From Mycobacterium sp. ELW1 (GTDB taxonomy: Bacteria; Actinomycetota; Actinomycetes; Mycobacteriales; Mycobacteriaceae): a stretch of DNA of 64,000 bases. Below, in pieces: positions 26,191-33,945 of the stretch; within the stretch, counting starts at the first letter, position 1, and each line of letters opens with the position of its first letter. The translations under genes were made by a program, and so were the position numbers. The notes beneath the pieces are model-generated. The model searched no databases. It saw only the letters and a program-made list of their open reading frames with translations, and was not told the origin of the DNA. The stretch lies in contig NZ_CP032155.1 of NCBI RefSeq assembly GCF_008329905.1, forward strand, positions 1,054,001 through 1,118,000, written 5' to 3'.

Positions 26191-26216
26191 GGGCCCGAGA
26201 CTAACTCGGGCCCATG
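26188..26216 (-). repeat. Perfect 12-bp hairpin over the esterase start codon
   Basis: CATGGGCCCGAG (26188-26199) and CTCGGGCCCATG (26205-26216) are perfect inverted copies with a 5-base loop. The downstream arm on the minus strand contains the ATG at 26190. There is no U-tract, so it is a weak terminator candidate; it may be a regulatory or structural element between the mma and esterase genes. Confidence 0.6.
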
Positions 26217-26253
26217 GACTGCATTCGGCGATTCGCCGATGGAGAAATGCCTG

Positions 26254-27147
26254 CTAGGCGGTGGCGCCCGGCTTGAGGTAGGTGACGAGACTGACGTCGA
26301 GCTGCTCGTCGAGGTAGTAGTACTGGCAACCGGTCAGGTAGCGCATGTAGTTGTTGTAGCTCTCTTCACCGGCGGCGGCGATCGCCTCGTCCTTGTGCTG
26401 CTCCAGGCGCGCGGCCCAGATGCCCAGGGTCTTGATGTAGTGATTGCGCAGCGACAGTGGCTCGGGCACAACGAAGCCCGCCTTCTCGCCGTGCTCGACC
26501 AACATCGAGGTGCTCGGGATGCGGCCGCCGGGGAAGATCACGTCAAACATGAACTTGGCGAAGCGGGCCAGCTCGAAGGTCAGCTTTTTACCGCGGGCGG
26601 TGAGCTCATACGGGTGGTAGCCGCAGCTGCTCTGGATGGTCATCCGGCCGTCGTCGGGCAGGATGTCGAACGAATTCTTGAAGAAGTCGTCGAAGCGCTC
26701 GAAGCCGAAGTGCTCGATGGCCTCGATCGACACGATGCGGTCGACGGGGCTGTGGAACTGCTCCCAGCCCTCGAGCCGGACGTCGAACGTGCGATCGGAG
26801 TCGATCTTGCTCAGCAGCTGATCGCAGTACGCCTTCTGGTTGTTCGACAACGTCAAGCCGATGACGTTGACGTCGTATTTCTCCATCGCGCGCTGCAATG
26901 TCAGGCCCCAGCCGCAGCCCACCTCGAGCAGCGTCATGCCGGGCTTGAGGTCGAGTGCGTCGAGATGCTGGTCGACATTCGCGATCTGCGCTTCGGACAG
27001 CGTGACGTTCGGTCCGGTGAAGTACGCGCAGCTGTACTTGCGGGTCGGGTCCTGGAACACCCCGAAGAAGTCGTCCGAGAGGTCGTAATGCGCCTGAATT
27101 TCTTCGAAATGGGGCCGCATGTCCTTGGTTTCACTTGCCTCGGGCAT
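26254..27147 (-). CDS. mmaA4: Mycolic acid methyltransferase, MmaA4-like (cyclopropane synthase family)
   Basis: A 297-residue SAM-dependent enzyme of the cyclopropane-mycolic-acid synthase family, acting on unsaturated mycolate precursors carried by AcpM. The N-terminus [19 protein letters not shown], the SAM loop [15 protein letters not shown] near residue 72, [19 protein letters not shown] and the C-terminal [10 protein letters not shown] are shared with MmaA4 (hydroxymycolate) and MmaA3. The C-terminal end and [17 protein letters not shown] fit MmaA4 best, judged from memory of the M. tuberculosis protein. It is followed by the esterase and preceded by a second family member. Exact product (hydroxy- or methoxy-type distal modification) is inferred. 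Confidence 0.78.
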   Translation of the reverse strand: MPEASETKDMRPHFEEIQAHYDLSDDFFGVFQDPTRKYSCAYFTGPNVTLSEAQIANVDQHLDALDLKPGMTLLEVGCGWGLTLQRAMEKYDVNVIGLTLSNNQKAYCDQLLSKIDSDRTFDVRLEGWEQFHSPVDRIVSIEAIEHFGFERFDDFFKNSFDILPDDGRMTIQSSCGYHPYELTARGKKLTFELARFAKFMFDVIFPGGRIPSTSMLVEHGEKAGFVVPEPLSLRNHYIKTLGIWAARLEQHKDEAIAAAGEESYNNYMRYLTGCQYYYLDEQLDVSLVTYLKPGATA

Positions 27148-27285
27148 GAGAGTTACAGCCTTCCTGATTCTGCTTGTCTGCCTGCATCACGGCCCCCGCA
27201 CGTGATTTTTGCGCGCGCACCAGTATGCACTTTGTGATCTGGACCATACCGTCTCGGCTCACCGAACCGGTGGCCAAACAGTGCC

Positions 27286-28170
27286 CTAACCGGGCGTTTC
27301 TTTCGCCTGCTTCTCAAGCGTGAACTGGTCAACGTCGATGTACCCTACCCGGAACCCGCGGGCGCAGCCGGTGAGGTACTTCATGTACCGGTCGTAGACC
27401 TCCTCGGATTGCACCTCGATGGCCTTGTCGCGGTTGGCCTCCAGCGCGGCCGCCCAGCAATCCAGGGTGCGCGCATAGTGCGGTTGCAGCGACTGCACCC
27501 GGGTGAGGGTGAAGCCTGCCCTGGCCGAGTATTCATCGACCTTTTCGACCGACGGCAGCCGGCCGCCCGGGAAGATCTCGGTGATCATGAACTTCGCGAA
27601 GCGGGCCAGCTCGAACGTCAGGGGAATCCCCTTCGCTTCCATCTGATCCACCGTGAACGAGGTGATGGTGTGCAACAGCATCACCCCGTCGGCGGGCAGG
27701 ACCCGGTACGCCATGGCGAAGAAGTCGTCATAGCGATCGAACCCGAAATGCTCGAAGGCACCGATTGACACGATCCGGTCGACGGGCTCGTCGAACTCTT
27801 CCCAGCCCTTGAGCTCAATGCGCTTGTCCCGCGGGCTGTCGGACTCGGCGAACAGCTGCTCCACGTGATCGTGCTGGTTCTTCGACAGGGTCAGTCCGAT
27901 GACGTTGACGTCGTACTTCTCCAGCGCCCGCAGCATCGTCGCGCCCCAGCCGCAGCCGACGTCGAGCAGGGTCATGCCGGGCTGCAAGCCCAGCTTGCCC
28001 AGAGCCAAGTCGATCTTGGCGATCTGCGCCTGCTCCAGGGTGTAGTCGTCCTTTTCGAAGTACGCGCAGCTGTAGGTCTGAGTGGGATCGAGGAAGAGCC
28101 GGAAGAAATCGTCGGACAGGTCGTAGTGGGCCTGTACATCCTCGAAGTGAGGTTTGAGTCGTTTTGCCAT
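27286..28170 (-). CDS. mmaA2: Cyclopropane mycolic acid synthase, MmaA2/CmaA2-like
   Basis: A 294-residue SAM-dependent enzyme. It has [34 protein letters not shown] near residue 70, IVSIGAFEHFGFDRYDDFF, QSLQPHYARTLDCWA and the end RVGYIDVDQFTLEK. These segments are close to MmaA2 and CmaA2, which make cis or trans cyclopropane rings in alpha-mycolates. It lies 138 bases upstream of the mmaA4-like gene on the same strand, so cotranscription is likely. M. tuberculosis has four family members here; this window has two. Confidence 0.8.
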   Translation of the reverse strand: MAKRLKPHFEDVQAHYDLSDDFFRLFLDPTQTYSCAYFEKDDYTLEQAQIAKIDLALGKLGLQPGMTLLDVGCGWGATMLRALEKYDVNVIGLTLSKNQHDHVEQLFAESDSPRDKRIELKGWEEFDEPVDRIVSIGAFEHFGFDRYDDFFAMAYRVLPADGVMLLHTITSFTVDQMEAKGIPLTFELARFAKFMITEIFPGGRLPSVEKVDEYSARAGFTLTRVQSLQPHYARTLDCWAAALEANRDKAIEVQSEEVYDRYMKYLTGCARGFRVGYIDVDQFTLEKQAKETPG

Positions 28171-28307
28171 CTCGGTGTGCCTTTCGCATTGAATGCTTCA
28201 GGCAGCAACCACAAATCCCCCCGTGGAATGCGATCACCGCTGTATGCAGACCCGATGCTAGCCGCTCAGGCTGCGAGTAGACGATTCCGAAAGATAACCG
28301 TTGTTAC

Positions 28308-29216
28308 CTAGCTGACCTCGGCAAATGTGGTTTTGAGTTCGCCTGCAATGTCGTCCCAGAGGGCTTCGGGCAGGTCATGTGCCATGCCGTCGAAGAGGAC
28401 CAGCCGCGCGTTGGGGATCGTCGCCGCGATCGAGCGGCCGCCCGCGGGGCGCATCAACTTGTCGGCGCGGCCATGGATCACGACAGTCGGTGCACTGATC
28501 TGGCGGTCATAGTGTTTCAGGCTGCCGCTGCCGAGTATCGCGGCGAAATGCCGGGCGATGCCTTGCGGATAGTGGGACCGGTCGTAGGCCTCGATGGCAT
28601 TGGCCCGCGCCTGCTCGTCGGGAACGGGATAGCCGGGGCTGCCGAGAATCTTGCCGACCCGGACCACGTTCTCGACGATCACATCGCGCGGCGCATTCGG
28701 TGGCGGACCGGTGATCAACGACAGCAGTGATCGAGGCGCCGGGGGAGGGAGGAACGCAGAGTTGTTGGACGAGAAGATGATTCCCAACGCTTTCGTCCGT
28801 CGGCTGTACCTCGCCGCGAAGATCTGCGCGATCATCCCGCCCATCGAGGCGCCGACGATATGGGCCTGCTCGACCCCGAGGTGATCGAGCAGCGCCCCGG
28901 CGTCGTCGGCCATGTCCTCCAGTGTGTATACCGATGAGCTGGCCCGCCCGACATAGGACTTCGCCAGCTTGGGCACCAACCGGCCGCCGGCCCGTTGCCC
29001 GTGCAGCTTGGTGGACAGCCCGACGTCGCGGTTGTCGTAGCGGATCACCCGATAGCCCTGGTCAACCAGTTTCTCGCAGAAACCGTTGCGCCACAACAGA
29101 AGCTGAGCGCCGAGGCCCATGATCAGCAACACTGCCGGGTCGCCGGGATTGCCGAGGTCCTCGTAGTACAGCTCGATGTCATCGGAAATGGCAGCCGTGC
29201 CGGTACGGATTTCCAT
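28308..29216 (-). CDS. lipG: LipG-like alpha/beta-hydrolase
   Basis: A 302-residue alpha/beta-hydrolase. The oxyanion region is LIMGLGAQLLLW, the nucleophile elbow is VGASMGGM near residue 110, the acid is in HGRADKLM near 245 and the catalytic His is in DGMAHDLPEALW near 275. Synteny (next to an ABC1 kinase and mmaA genes) matches LipG of M. tuberculosis (Rv0646c). ATG 29216 shares one base with the stop of the upstream kinase gene, so the pair is translationally coupled and the longer open frame to 29309 is unlikely to be used. Likely an esterase/thioesterase; substrate unknown. Confidence 0.82.
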   Translation of the reverse strand: MEIRTGTAAISDDIELYYEDLGNPGDPAVLLIMGLGAQLLLWRNGFCEKLVDQGYRVIRYDNRDVGLSTKLHGQRAGGRLVPKLAKSYVGRASSSVYTLEDMADDAGALLDHLGVEQAHIVGASMGGMIAQIFAARYSRRTKALGIIFSSNNSAFLPPPAPRSLLSLITGPPPNAPRDVIVENVVRVGKILGSPGYPVPDEQARANAIEAYDRSHYPQGIARHFAAILGSGSLKHYDRQISAPTVVIHGRADKLMRPAGGRSIAATIPNARLVLFDGMAHDLPEALWDDIAGELKTTFAEVS

Positions 29217-30562
29217 CAGACCTCGACGTCGCTCTGGTGCTCGCGGCTGACCTCGACCATGAAGTTGGCGAAGTATCCGCCGAACTGCGGATCGTTCATC
29301 ATCTGCCACTTGGGTGCCAGCAGTTTCATATACCGCTCGACATACAGGAACTGCTTACCGATCAGCACCAGCTCGCGCGGGAGCTTGACGTCATAGGCGT
29401 CTGCCAGGGTGGACAGCTGCTTGCCGATCTCGGCGTAGGACATGTCGCCGAGCGTCTTCAGCGTGAGAGGAGCCGCGAACTCTTCGAGATCCTTGGCAGC
29501 TTCCTTCTCCGGTTTGGTGGTGCCCACCGCGCCGAGCAGCACGACGATCTTGCCCGCCGCGGCGTGGTCCTTCTTGACCAGCAGTGCATAGACGAGCTCG
29601 CGCAGCAGCCAGCGGGTCCGCGGGTCGATGCGACCCATGATCCCGAAGTCCAGGAACACGATCCGGCCGTCGTCGTCCACCAGCAGGTTGCCGGCGTGCA
29701 GGTCACCGTGGAACAGGCCGTGGCGAAGGCCGCCCTCGAATGTGGAGAACAGCAGCGCCTTGACCAAGTCGGTGCCGTCGAAGCCCTTCTTGCGGATCTC
29801 CTTCACGTCGTCGATGCGCACGCCGTGCACGCGTTCCATGGTCAACACCCGCTCGCTGGTGAACTCCCAGTGCACCTCCGGAACCCGGATGTTGCGGCCC
29901 AGCGGGGACCCGTGCAGACCCGACACCCACGCCTCCATCGACTGCGCCTCGATGCGGAAGTCGAGCTCCTCGGCGAGGTTGTCGGAGAAGTCGGCGACCA
30001 CGTCCTGTGCCGACAACCGCCGGCCCAGCTTGGCCAGCTCGACGAGCTGGGCGAAGCGCTTGAGGATCTGCAGGTCGGCAGCCACCCGGCGGCGTATGCC
30101 GGGGCGCTGGATCTTGACCACGACCTCCTCGCCGCTGTGCAGGGTGGCGAAATGCACCTGGGCGATCGAGGCTGACGCGAAGGGCTGCTCGTCGAACTTC
30201 GCGAAGAGCTTCGCCGGGTCACCACCGAGTTCCTGCTGCAGAAGCTTGTGCACCTCGGTGGTGTCTGCGGGCGGCACCGCGTCCAGCAGACTGCGGAACT
30301 CCCGGCTCAGATTCTCGCCGAAGGCACCGGGGCTGGAAGCGATGATCTGGCCGAACTTCACGTAGGTGGGTCCGAGGTCGGCGAAGGTCTGCGGGATCTG
30401 CTTGATGACCTTGTCCTGCCAGCGGCCACGGCCGGGCAATGTGGTGAGCACGCGGGCGCCGGTGCGGGTGAGCTGCCACCCGGTTGTGCCGATGCGGGCA
30501 GCCTCGACCGGCAACGGAACGCGATCGAGCTTGGCTACTTCGCGGTGTTTGGTCGAATTCAT
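29216..30562 (-). CDS. ABC1/UbiB-family atypical kinase (ADCK-like)
   Basis: A 448-residue protein of the ABC1/ADCK family. The KxGQ motif occurs as LGPTYVKFGQIIASSPG. Further features are ASIAQVHFATLHSG (A-rich loop), VVVKIQRPG (ATP-anchoring Lys), HGDLHAGNLL (catalytic loop) and FLDFGIMGRI (metal-binding DFG). Such proteins are ATPases or kinases linked to isoprenoid lipid or quinone metabolism. It corresponds by synteny to Rv0647c. ATG 30562 was chosen because the residues before it in the longer frame to 30652 lack family likeness. Coupled to the LipG-like gene; a shared lipid-related role is suggested. Confidence 0.82.
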   Translation of the reverse strand: MNSTKHREVAKLDRVPLPVEAARIGTTGWQLTRTGARVLTTLPGRGRWQDKVIKQIPQTFADLGPTYVKFGQIIASSPGAFGENLSREFRSLLDAVPPADTTEVHKLLQQELGGDPAKLFAKFDEQPFASASIAQVHFATLHSGEEVVVKIQRPGIRRRVAADLQILKRFAQLVELAKLGRRLSAQDVVADFSDNLAEELDFRIEAQSMEAWVSGLHGSPLGRNIRVPEVHWEFTSERVLTMERVHGVRIDDVKEIRKKGFDGTDLVKALLFSTFEGGLRHGLFHGDLHAGNLLVDDDGRIVFLDFGIMGRIDPRTRWLLRELVYALLVKKDHAAAGKIVVLLGAVGTTKPEKEAAKDLEEFAAPLTLKTLGDMSYAEIGKQLSTLADAYDVKLPRELVLIGKQFLYVERYMKLLAPKWQMMNDPQFGGYFANFMVEVSREHQSDVEV

Positions 30563-30621
30563 TCTTACCAGTCTGCCAAATATGCACGTGGTACCCCAAT
30601 TTCTGCTGGCACATTGGGGTG

Positions 30622-31005
30622 GTGGATAGCGCGCAAACCCATGAATTCGCATGTCGTCTCATGGACGAAATCTGGCGCCGACTGGACTCGACCGATCTCG
30701 CCACCTTCTATCACCGCGACGTGGTGGGACACCACGACAGCCCGCGCGGATCCGATCGATTGGCCTACGACGACGTGGTTCATCGGCTCGATTTCGACCG
30801 GCAAACGTTTACCGACCCGGTTTATGAGATCGCCGACCTCATTGCCGGCGAAGACCGCTTCGCAATTCGGTTCCACTACGCCGCGACGTTGATCAGCACC
30901 GGCGAGCGATATCGATCAGAGGCCGCGTACTTCTACCATCTGCGGGACGGCAAGATCGCCGAATTCTGGCTGCTGGCCGACGTCGACTTCGACTACAAGG
31001 AGTGA
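30622..31005 (+). CDS. NTF2-like (SnoaL-type) protein
   Basis: A small protein of about 127 residues. Its layout (HEFACRLMDEIWRRLD, STDLATFYHRDVVGHH, then VYEIADLIAGEDRFAIRFHYAA and RSEAAYFYHLRDGKIAEFWLLADVDF) is that of NTF2-like/SnoaL proteins, where a cone-shaped pocket binds or isomerises small molecules. GTG 30619 or 30622, after TTGGG, are possible starts. It is divergent from the ABC1 kinase gene and converges on a DinB gene. No specific substrate can be named. Confidence 0.65.
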   Translation: MDSAQTHEFACRLMDEIWRRLDSTDLATFYHRDVVGHHDSPRGSDRLAYDDVVHRLDFDRQTFTDPVYEIADLIAGEDRFAIRFHYAATLISTGERYRSEAAYFYHLRDGKIAEFWLLADVDFDYKE

Positions 31006-31008
31006 CCG

Positions 31009-31605
31009 TCACGCCTTGGGGCGCCACGGGGTCAGCCACGGCTGGGGTGCCATCCCTTCCGCGGCCGCGACCAGCTCGTACATCGTTGCGCCGTCGATGG
31101 ATTCGCGGATGATGTCGGCATGGCCGGCGTGCCGGGCCAGCTCAGCGATCAGGTGCTCGAAGACCCACCGCACCGACCAGGCGTCGACGTCATCGGGAAA
31201 CCACGGTGCGTCCCGCGGCACCGGCACCGCGTTGTCCAGATCTGCGGTCTCGACCAGCCGCAGCGACGCGGCATTCTGGACGGTCATTGCGTCGATGAGC
31301 TGGGCCAATGTCTCGTCGGCCCGCATCACATACTCGTCCTGATACTCCCGGGCGCGTTCGTCGAACGGGCGGTCATCGGCCGGCGGCTCGTCCGGGGCCG
31401 CGGCCACCCGCTGCATCCAGGACCGCTGCACCCCGGTCGCGTGTTTGATGAGACCACCGATCGACAACGTGCTGACGGTCGGCGTGGATCGCGCCTGCTC
31501 GTCGGTCAGGCCGTATGCGACCGCGATGAATGCGCTCTGGTGGTAGGCGAGGAACTCGCGCAGCGCGTGACGTTCGTCGTGAACGGGTGGGGCGAGGGTG
31601 GGCAT
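31009..31605 (-). CDS. DinB-family (DUF664) protein
   Basis: A 198-residue protein. HDERHALREFLAYHQ, then STLSIGGLIKHATGVQRSWM, and HLIAELARHAGHADIIRESI form the DinB four-helix bundle with the three His residues (near residues 55, 156 and 161) that bind a metal. DUF664/DinB proteins include mycothiol- or bacillithiol-dependent S-transferases; actinobacteria use mycothiol. It begins 16 bases after the stop of a second DinB-family gene on the same strand, so the two are probably cotranscribed. Confidence 0.8.
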   Translation of the reverse strand: MPTLAPPVHDERHALREFLAYHQSAFIAVAYGLTDEQARSTPTVSTLSIGGLIKHATGVQRSWMQRVAAAPDEPPADDRPFDERAREYQDEYVMRADETLAQLIDAMTVQNAASLRLVETADLDNAVPVPRDAPWFPDDVDAWSVRWVFEHLIAELARHAGHADIIRESIDGATMYELVAAAEGMAPQPWLTPWRPKA

Positions 31606-31620
31606 GATGGGTTCTCCTGA

Positions 31621-32130
31621 TCAGCGGTGGGCGTAAAGGTCGCGAAGGCAAGCGATTTCAGCACCGTGATGGATGACCTCACGGTTGATGTGCAAGATCA
31701 GCTCCGATAGCGCGTACTCGGCGTAGGGGCCTTCGGCCGGCCCGCACGGCCGGGCGAGATCGTCGTCGGACAATCCCCGCACCCCGGTGATCCAGCGCGC
31801 GTAGGCGTCGTCGAGTTGGGCCAGCGCCGTGTCGGCATCGGTGGCGTAACGCCAGCTCTGGTAGTCGGCGGGTGGGCCGCCGAAGTGCGAATGGTTGCGC
31901 ATCGCCAGCACGCCGACGATGACGTGGGCCAGCCGCCAGGCGATCGTGGTGAACGGCTCCGGCTGTGGGGGCGGATAGGCGAAATCGATGGAGCCGTCAC
32001 CGTGCACAGTCCAGCAATCAGCCACCGGCTCCCAGAAATACTCGTCGTCGGTCAGGCCGGCAAGGCGGGGCCGCAATGCGTTGTGCCAATGCCAGTCCAG
32101 CTGGTCGGCAAGTTGGGTTGTCCACGTCAT
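31621..32130 (-). CDS. DinB-family protein
   Basis: A 169-residue member of the DinB/YfiT-like metal-binding bundle. QLDWHWHNALRPRL, AWRLAHVIVGVLAMRNHSHF and LILHINREVIHHGAEIACLRD supply the helices and the metal-binding His set (HV near 71, then HH near 153). A mycothiol-dependent transferase or related thiol chemistry is possible from the family. It starts at ATG 32130, 61 bases from a divergent WYL regulator that may control it and its DinB neighbour. Confidence 0.75.
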   Translation of the reverse strand: MTWTTQLADQLDWHWHNALRPRLAGLTDDEYFWEPVADCWTVHGDGSIDFAYPPPQPEPFTTIAWRLAHVIVGVLAMRNHSHFGGPPADYQSWRYATDADTALAQLDDAYARWITGVRGLSDDDLARPCGPAEGPYAEYALSELILHINREVIHHGAEIACLRDLYAHR

Positions 32131-32191
32131 ATCCGAAGGCTTTCACGGATTGCGGACAGCTTCTGTCCGCAGACTGCGCGAGACTGGAGTC

Positions 32192-33145
32192 ATGTCCGCG
32201 ACAACGAGCCGGGTGCTGCAGCTGCTCGGCCTACTGCAATCGAGGCGGGTGTGGTCGGGCGAGGAGCTGGCGCAGCGACTCGGGGTGACCACCCGCAGCG
32301 TGCGGCGAGACGTCGAGCGCCTGCGTGAGCTCGGCTACCCCGTCCACGCCAGCACCGGGCACGGCGGCGGCTACCAGCTCGGCGCGGGGGCCGCGCTGCC
32401 TCCGCTGCTGCTGGACTCCGACGAGGCCGTCGCAATGGCCGTCTGTCTGCGGCTCGCAGCCGGTGGCAGCGTCGCCGGCGTCGGAGAGGCAGCTCTGCGG
32501 GCACTGACCAAGCTGGACCAGGTGATGCCGGCCCGGCTGCGTTCCCAGGTCGCCGCCGTGCACGACGCCACCGTCACGCTGACCCCCGAAGCCGAGTCGC
32601 CGGTGGATCCCGAGGTGTTGATGACGCTGGCGCGGGCATGCCGGGACGCTGAACACGTCGGTGTCGACTACGTCGACCGGGCCGGTGTCCCGACCAGCCG
32701 GCGCCTGGAGCCCTACCAGCTGGTGACCACCGGACGGCGGTGGTACCTGCTGGCCTACGACCGCGACCGTGACGACTGGCGCAGCCTGCGGCTGGACCGG
32801 ATGGCCCGGGTTCGCGCGAAAGGGAGCACCTTCACCGCGCGGGAAGCCCCCGATGCCGCCACCTACGTCCGCCGCGCCATCACCACCTCGCCCTACCGCT
32901 ACGTCACCAGGGTGCGCTATCAGGCCGCGAAAAGCGTTATGGAACAGCACTTCTCGCCGACGACAGTAACTATCGAGGACGACGGCCCGACCTCCTGCGT
33001 TGTCGTCACCGGCGCCGACGACCCCAAGGCTCTGGTGCTGCATCTGGCGATGCCGGGTATCGCCTTCGAGCTCCTCGAACCCGAGGAGGTCGCCGAGGGG
33101 GCGCAGGCGATGTCAGCGCTGCTGGCCGATGCCGTCAGGCGGTAA
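32192..33145 (+). CDS. WYL-domain transcriptional regulator
   Basis: A 317-residue regulator. The N-terminal helix-turn-helix (TSRVLQLLGLLQSRRVWSG, LAQRLGVTTRSVRRDVERL) binds DNA. The WYL domain in the centre has the pattern RRLEPYQLV, RRWYLLAYDRDRDDWRSL, LDRMARV; a C-terminal WCX-like part follows. WYL proteins sense small ligands or nucleic acids. ATG 32192 is the start because the HTH begins there; the longer open frame to 31988 overlaps the divergent DinB gene. The arrangement suggests control of the two DinB genes. Confidence 0.85.
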   Translation: MSATTSRVLQLLGLLQSRRVWSGEELAQRLGVTTRSVRRDVERLRELGYPVHASTGHGGGYQLGAGAALPPLLLDSDEAVAMAVCLRLAAGGSVAGVGEAALRALTKLDQVMPARLRSQVAAVHDATVTLTPEAESPVDPEVLMTLARACRDAEHVGVDYVDRAGVPTSRRLEPYQLVTTGRRWYLLAYDRDRDDWRSLRLDRMARVRAKGSTFTAREAPDAATYVRRAITTSPYRYVTRVRYQAAKSVMEQHFSPTTVTIEDDGPTSCVVVTGADDPKALVLHLAMPGIAFELLEPEEVAEGAQAMSALLADAVRR

Positions 33146-33174
33146 GACTGAGCAGACATGGGTACCTGCATTCC

Positions 33175-33942
33175 ATGCGGATGGCCACCTTCAACATCTT
33201 GCACGGCCGCAGCCCGGATGACGGGCAGGTCAATCTGGAGCGGTTGTCCGAGTGCATCCACCGGCTTGACCCCGATGTATTGGCCCTGCAGGAAGTCGAC
33301 TGCGAACAGCCGCGCTCGTCGCTCGCCGACCTCACGGCGATCGCAGCCGCGGCGATGGGTGCCGTCGCGCACCGCTTCGTCGCCGCCATCTCCGGCACCC
33401 CGGGGGCGACCTGGATGGCCGCCACCGGTAGCGAGCAACCAGGGACCGCCGGCTACGGCATCGCACTGCTGTCGCGCTATCCCGCGATCTCCTGGCAAGT
33501 GCTGCGGCTACCCCGGATTCCGGCCCGGTTCCCGATGTATCTGCCCGGCCCCAACCGGGTGCAGATCGTCCACGAGGAACCGCGGGCGGCGATGCTCGCA
33601 CAGCTGGACACCCCGTTCGGAGTGATGACCGTCGCCAACACGCACTTGTCGTTCGTGCCCGGGTGGAACCGCGTGCAGCTGCGCCGGCTCATTCGCGATC
33701 TGAACGGGCTGCCCGGTCCGCGAGTGCTGATGGGTGACCTCAACATGTCGGGGCGGTCACCGAGCCGGCAGACCGGTCTGCGTTCGCTGGCCAGCGCGCC
33801 GACGTTTCCGCGGCACTGCCCGGACCGTCAGCTCGACCACATCCTCACCGACCATGACGGTCTGGTGGCCACCGAGGCCGGTACACCTGTGCTGCCCGTC
33901 TCCGACCATCGCCCGCTCGTGATCGACGTGTCGCTCCGCTGA
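33175..33942 (+). CDS. Endonuclease/exonuclease/phosphatase (EEP) family protein
   Basis: A 255-residue metal-dependent hydrolase. It has FNILHGR at the N-terminus, DVLALQEVD with the catalytic Glu near residue 42, VANTHLSF, LMGDLNM near 185 (Asp/Asn pair) and SDHRPLVIDV at the C-terminus (catalytic Asp-His). The set is complete for the EEP fold (exonuclease III, sphingomyelinase, inositol phosphatase). No signal peptide. Substrate cannot be deduced. It is followed 3 bases later by the mannosidase gene and may share its transcript. Confidence 0.8.
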   Translation: MRMATFNILHGRSPDDGQVNLERLSECIHRLDPDVLALQEVDCEQPRSSLADLTAIAAAAMGAVAHRFVAAISGTPGATWMAATGSEQPGTAGYGIALLSRYPAISWQVLRLPRIPARFPMYLPGPNRVQIVHEEPRAAMLAQLDTPFGVMTVANTHLSFVPGWNRVQLRRLIRDLNGLPGPRVLMGDLNMSGRSPSRQTGLRSLASAPTFPRHCPDRQLDHILTDHDGLVATEAGTPVLPVSDHRPLVIDVSLR

Positions 33943-33945
33943 CCG

